Below are positions 21,934 to 23,375 of a DNA stretch of 23,375 bases, in pieces. This DNA comes from an uncultured Collinsella sp. (lineage in GTDB: Bacteria; Actinomycetota; Coriobacteriia; Coriobacteriales; Coriobacteriaceae). Under the pieces are notes generated by a model. It had not been told where the DNA came from. It did not search any database and saw only the letters and a list, made by a program, of their open reading frames with translations. The stretch lies in the NCBI GenBank assembly GCA_902492755.1, contig CABUNB010000040.1, forward strand, positions 1-23,375. The letters run 5' to 3'. How positions within the stretch are numbered: the first letter of the stretch is position 1; every line of letters begins with the position of its first letter. The position numbers and the translations under genes are program-made.

Positions 21934-23375
21934 GCTCCGCCCGCCGCCCGGCACCTCTTCCCAGACTCAGCCGGACGGTCGGTCCGTCTATTCCGTTTTT
22001 CTCCTAGGCTAGGCCAGCGGGGCATCGCCCCTCTCTGCGCGCGCCCTCTCGATGAGCCCCGGCGTCAGGTCGAGATCGCCGAGCGGCACGTCCTCCACGC
22101 CGTAGGCGTCCAGCAGCGCCGCCGCGTCCTCCCCGAGCATCGCCCTGAAGGCGCGCGCGGGCGTCGCGAAGCCGAGCGCGCCGCGGGGCTCGGAGTTCAC
22201 GTGCGACATGGCCAGCGCCAGGTCGGCCGGGGCGAGCCGGTCGAACCTGAGCCCGGCGCCCTTGGGCAGCAGCTTCCTGATCTCGACGTGGTTGCGCTCG
22301 CAGGCGCCCTTCTGGTCGCTGCGCCTGGGGTCGCAGTAGAACAGCCTCGTCTCGCCCGGCCCCTCGCCGAGCAGCGCCGCGATCGCCGCCTCGTCGGAGA
22401 ACTCGGCGCCGTTGTCGGTGAGGACGGCGCGGAACACGCGGCGCGTCCCGTCGGCGCCGAGGATGGCCCGGACGCCCTCCAGGGCGTCCGCGACGCACCC
22501 GGCGGTCTTCTCCTCCAGCGGCAGCGCGAGCTGGAGCCTGCTGGGGCGGTGCAGCAGCGTGAGCAGGCAGGCGGAGTCCTCCCGGGCCCCCTCGACGGTG
22601 TCCATCTCCCAGGCCGCGGCGCACGCGTCCTCCCCGAGGGCGAGGAACGCGGCATACGACCTGCGGGCGGAGTGCCGCGTGGCCGCCCGGCCGGCGGCGC
22701 GCTTGCGCGGCCTGTAGCCGACCTTTCGCCTGAGCTCCATGTTGGTCATGCCGTCGTAGCCCGCCGAGACCCAGCGGTAGATGGTCGACGGCGACAGGTC
22801 CACCGGGCCGCCGTTGCGCGCCGCCATCTGCTCGGGCGACAGCCCCCGGCGCAGGCAGTCCCTTATCGCCTCCAGCCTGGCCGCCGCGGCGGGCTCGTCG
22901 GCGTCTATCCCGCGCCTGGACGAGACGAGGACCGAGTCGGCGCACAGCTGCGCGGCCCGGGCCTCGTAGAAGACGTGGGGGCGGCGCTTGCAGCCGATCG
23001 CGCGGTACCGGCCGCACCCGTTGCAGCAGCGCGGCCACGCCGCCAGGCGCGGGCAGGCCGCCGACAGGTCGGCCGAGGCGTCCACGCGCTCGCCGCGCCT
23101 GGGCTTCGGCGCCGTGACGAACCTGTGCGACGCCACCTCGGCGCTCACCGTCGAGGGCGACCTGCCCAGCTCCCTGGCGATCTCCCTGCACGAGGCCCTG
23201 CGCTCCAGCATCCTCTGGACCGTGTCCCGCTCGTGCCTCGTGAGCCTGCCGTAGGCCCTCGGGGCCGCCTTCTCGGAACCCTTCTTCCTCTTTCCGGACA
23301 TGCCGTCCTCCGATCTCCCGGGGCCGGCCGATCCGGCCCTCAGGGTATCGGGTTCCCACATTCATCCGCACATGT
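21782..23375 (-). mobile_element. IS30-family insertion sequence, right copy, left end outside window
   Basis: The element runs leftward from beyond the window end to its terminus at about 21782 (TGGTTGATTTCCGATC on the plus strand). It carries an intact transposase gene and a 227-base non-coding tail with the same hairpin as the left copy. It is inverted relative to that copy. The far terminal repeat is not visible before 23375, so exact length and target duplication cannot be given. Confidence 0.85.
22009..23301 (-). CDS. IS30-family transposase, intact
   Basis: From the ATG at 23299-23301, with GGAGG five bases upstream, the product has 430 residues; a longer frame from 23361 lacks a good site. 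Order of parts: N-terminal helix-turn-helix (LTRHERDTVQRMLERRASCREIARELGRS-type region, about 20-57), an unusual cysteine cluster (C83, C92, C93, C96, C104) that may bind zinc, a second HTH (LSPEQMA to STIYRWV, 154-178), then the DDE catalytic domain with D234 (EMDTVEG), D296 (LTDNGAEF) and E335 (CERNHVE). These are the IS30-type signatures. All catalytic residues are present, so it should be active and could act in trans on the defective left copy. The gene is much more GC-rich than the island around it. Confidence 0.93.
   Translation of the reverse strand: MSGKRKKGSEKAAPRAYGRLTRHERDTVQRMLERRASCREIARELGRSPSTVSAEVASHRFVTAPKPRRGERVDASADLSAACPRLAAWPRCCNGCGRYRAIGCKRRPHVFYEARAAQLCADSVLVSSRRGIDADEPAAAARLEAIRDCLRRGLSPEQMAARNGGPVDLSPSTIYRWVSAGYDGMTNMELRRKVGYRPRKRAAGRAATRHSARRSYAAFLALGEDACAAAWEMDTVEGAREDSACLLTLLHRPSRLQLALPLEEKTAGCVADALEGVRAILGADGTRRVFRAVLTDNGAEFSDEAAIAALLGEGPGETRLFYCDPRRSDQKGACERNHVEIRKLLPKGAGLRFDRLAPADLALAMSHVNSEPRGALGFATPARAFRAMLGEDAAALLDAYGVEDVPLGDLDLTPGLIERARAERGDAPLA

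Overview
The window looks like a chromosomal segment of a high-GC gut Coriobacteriia, most likely a Collinsella-type organism. This rests on GC-rich codon choice, strong AGGAGG-like ribosome binding sites, MurT/GatD-type peptidoglycan amidation, and fermentative polyol/alcohol dehydrogenases. The assignment is inferred from protein character; no database search was run.

Layout. Positions 1-1286 are the 3' part of an IS30-family insertion sequence whose transposase carries an in-frame amber stop. A leftward operon (1324-5666) then encodes a fused MurT-GatD lipid II amidotransferase preceded by two paralogous TPR-like helical proteins. After a 500-base intergenic region come three rightward metal-dependent dehydrogenases (6167-9756): an iron-type alcohol dehydrogenase and two tandem glycerol dehydrogenase paralogues. 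Next are a polyferredoxin-like protein (9908-11161), the GTPase/ATPase YchF with a small DUF1648-like membrane protein (11276-12747), and a small divergent regulatory locus. That locus has a hypothetical gene and an XRE-type repressor flanking a perfect 24-bp palindrome (12757-13441). A repeat-bearing intergenic stretch, L-asparaginase (leftward) and GMP synthetase guaA (rightward, ending 16643) close the core part.

Downstream of guaA the character changes. A DUF3800 putative RNase H-fold protein, an excisionase-like small protein, about 700 bases with no convincing gene, a 517-residue AlbA_2/Schlafen-type protein, a 5'-truncated MobV relaxase relic and a second, apparently intact IS30-family element in inverted orientation (21782 to beyond the end) follow. 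The 3' end of guaA is a known integration hotspot, and this stretch reads as a decayed mobile island. The best candidates for an undescribed system are the AlbA_2 protein with its uncharacterised C-terminal half and overlapping small upstream ORF, and the DUF3800 gene with a terminator hairpin in its leader.

How the genes fit together. The MurT-GatD operon modifies lipid II. The dehydrogenase block suggests NAD(H)-linked fermentation of glycerol or diols to alcohols. guaA and asparaginase are glutamine/asparagine-linked nitrogen metabolism. The two IS copies face each other with their 3' ends and bracket about 20.5 kb, giving long inverted repeats that could invert the segment.
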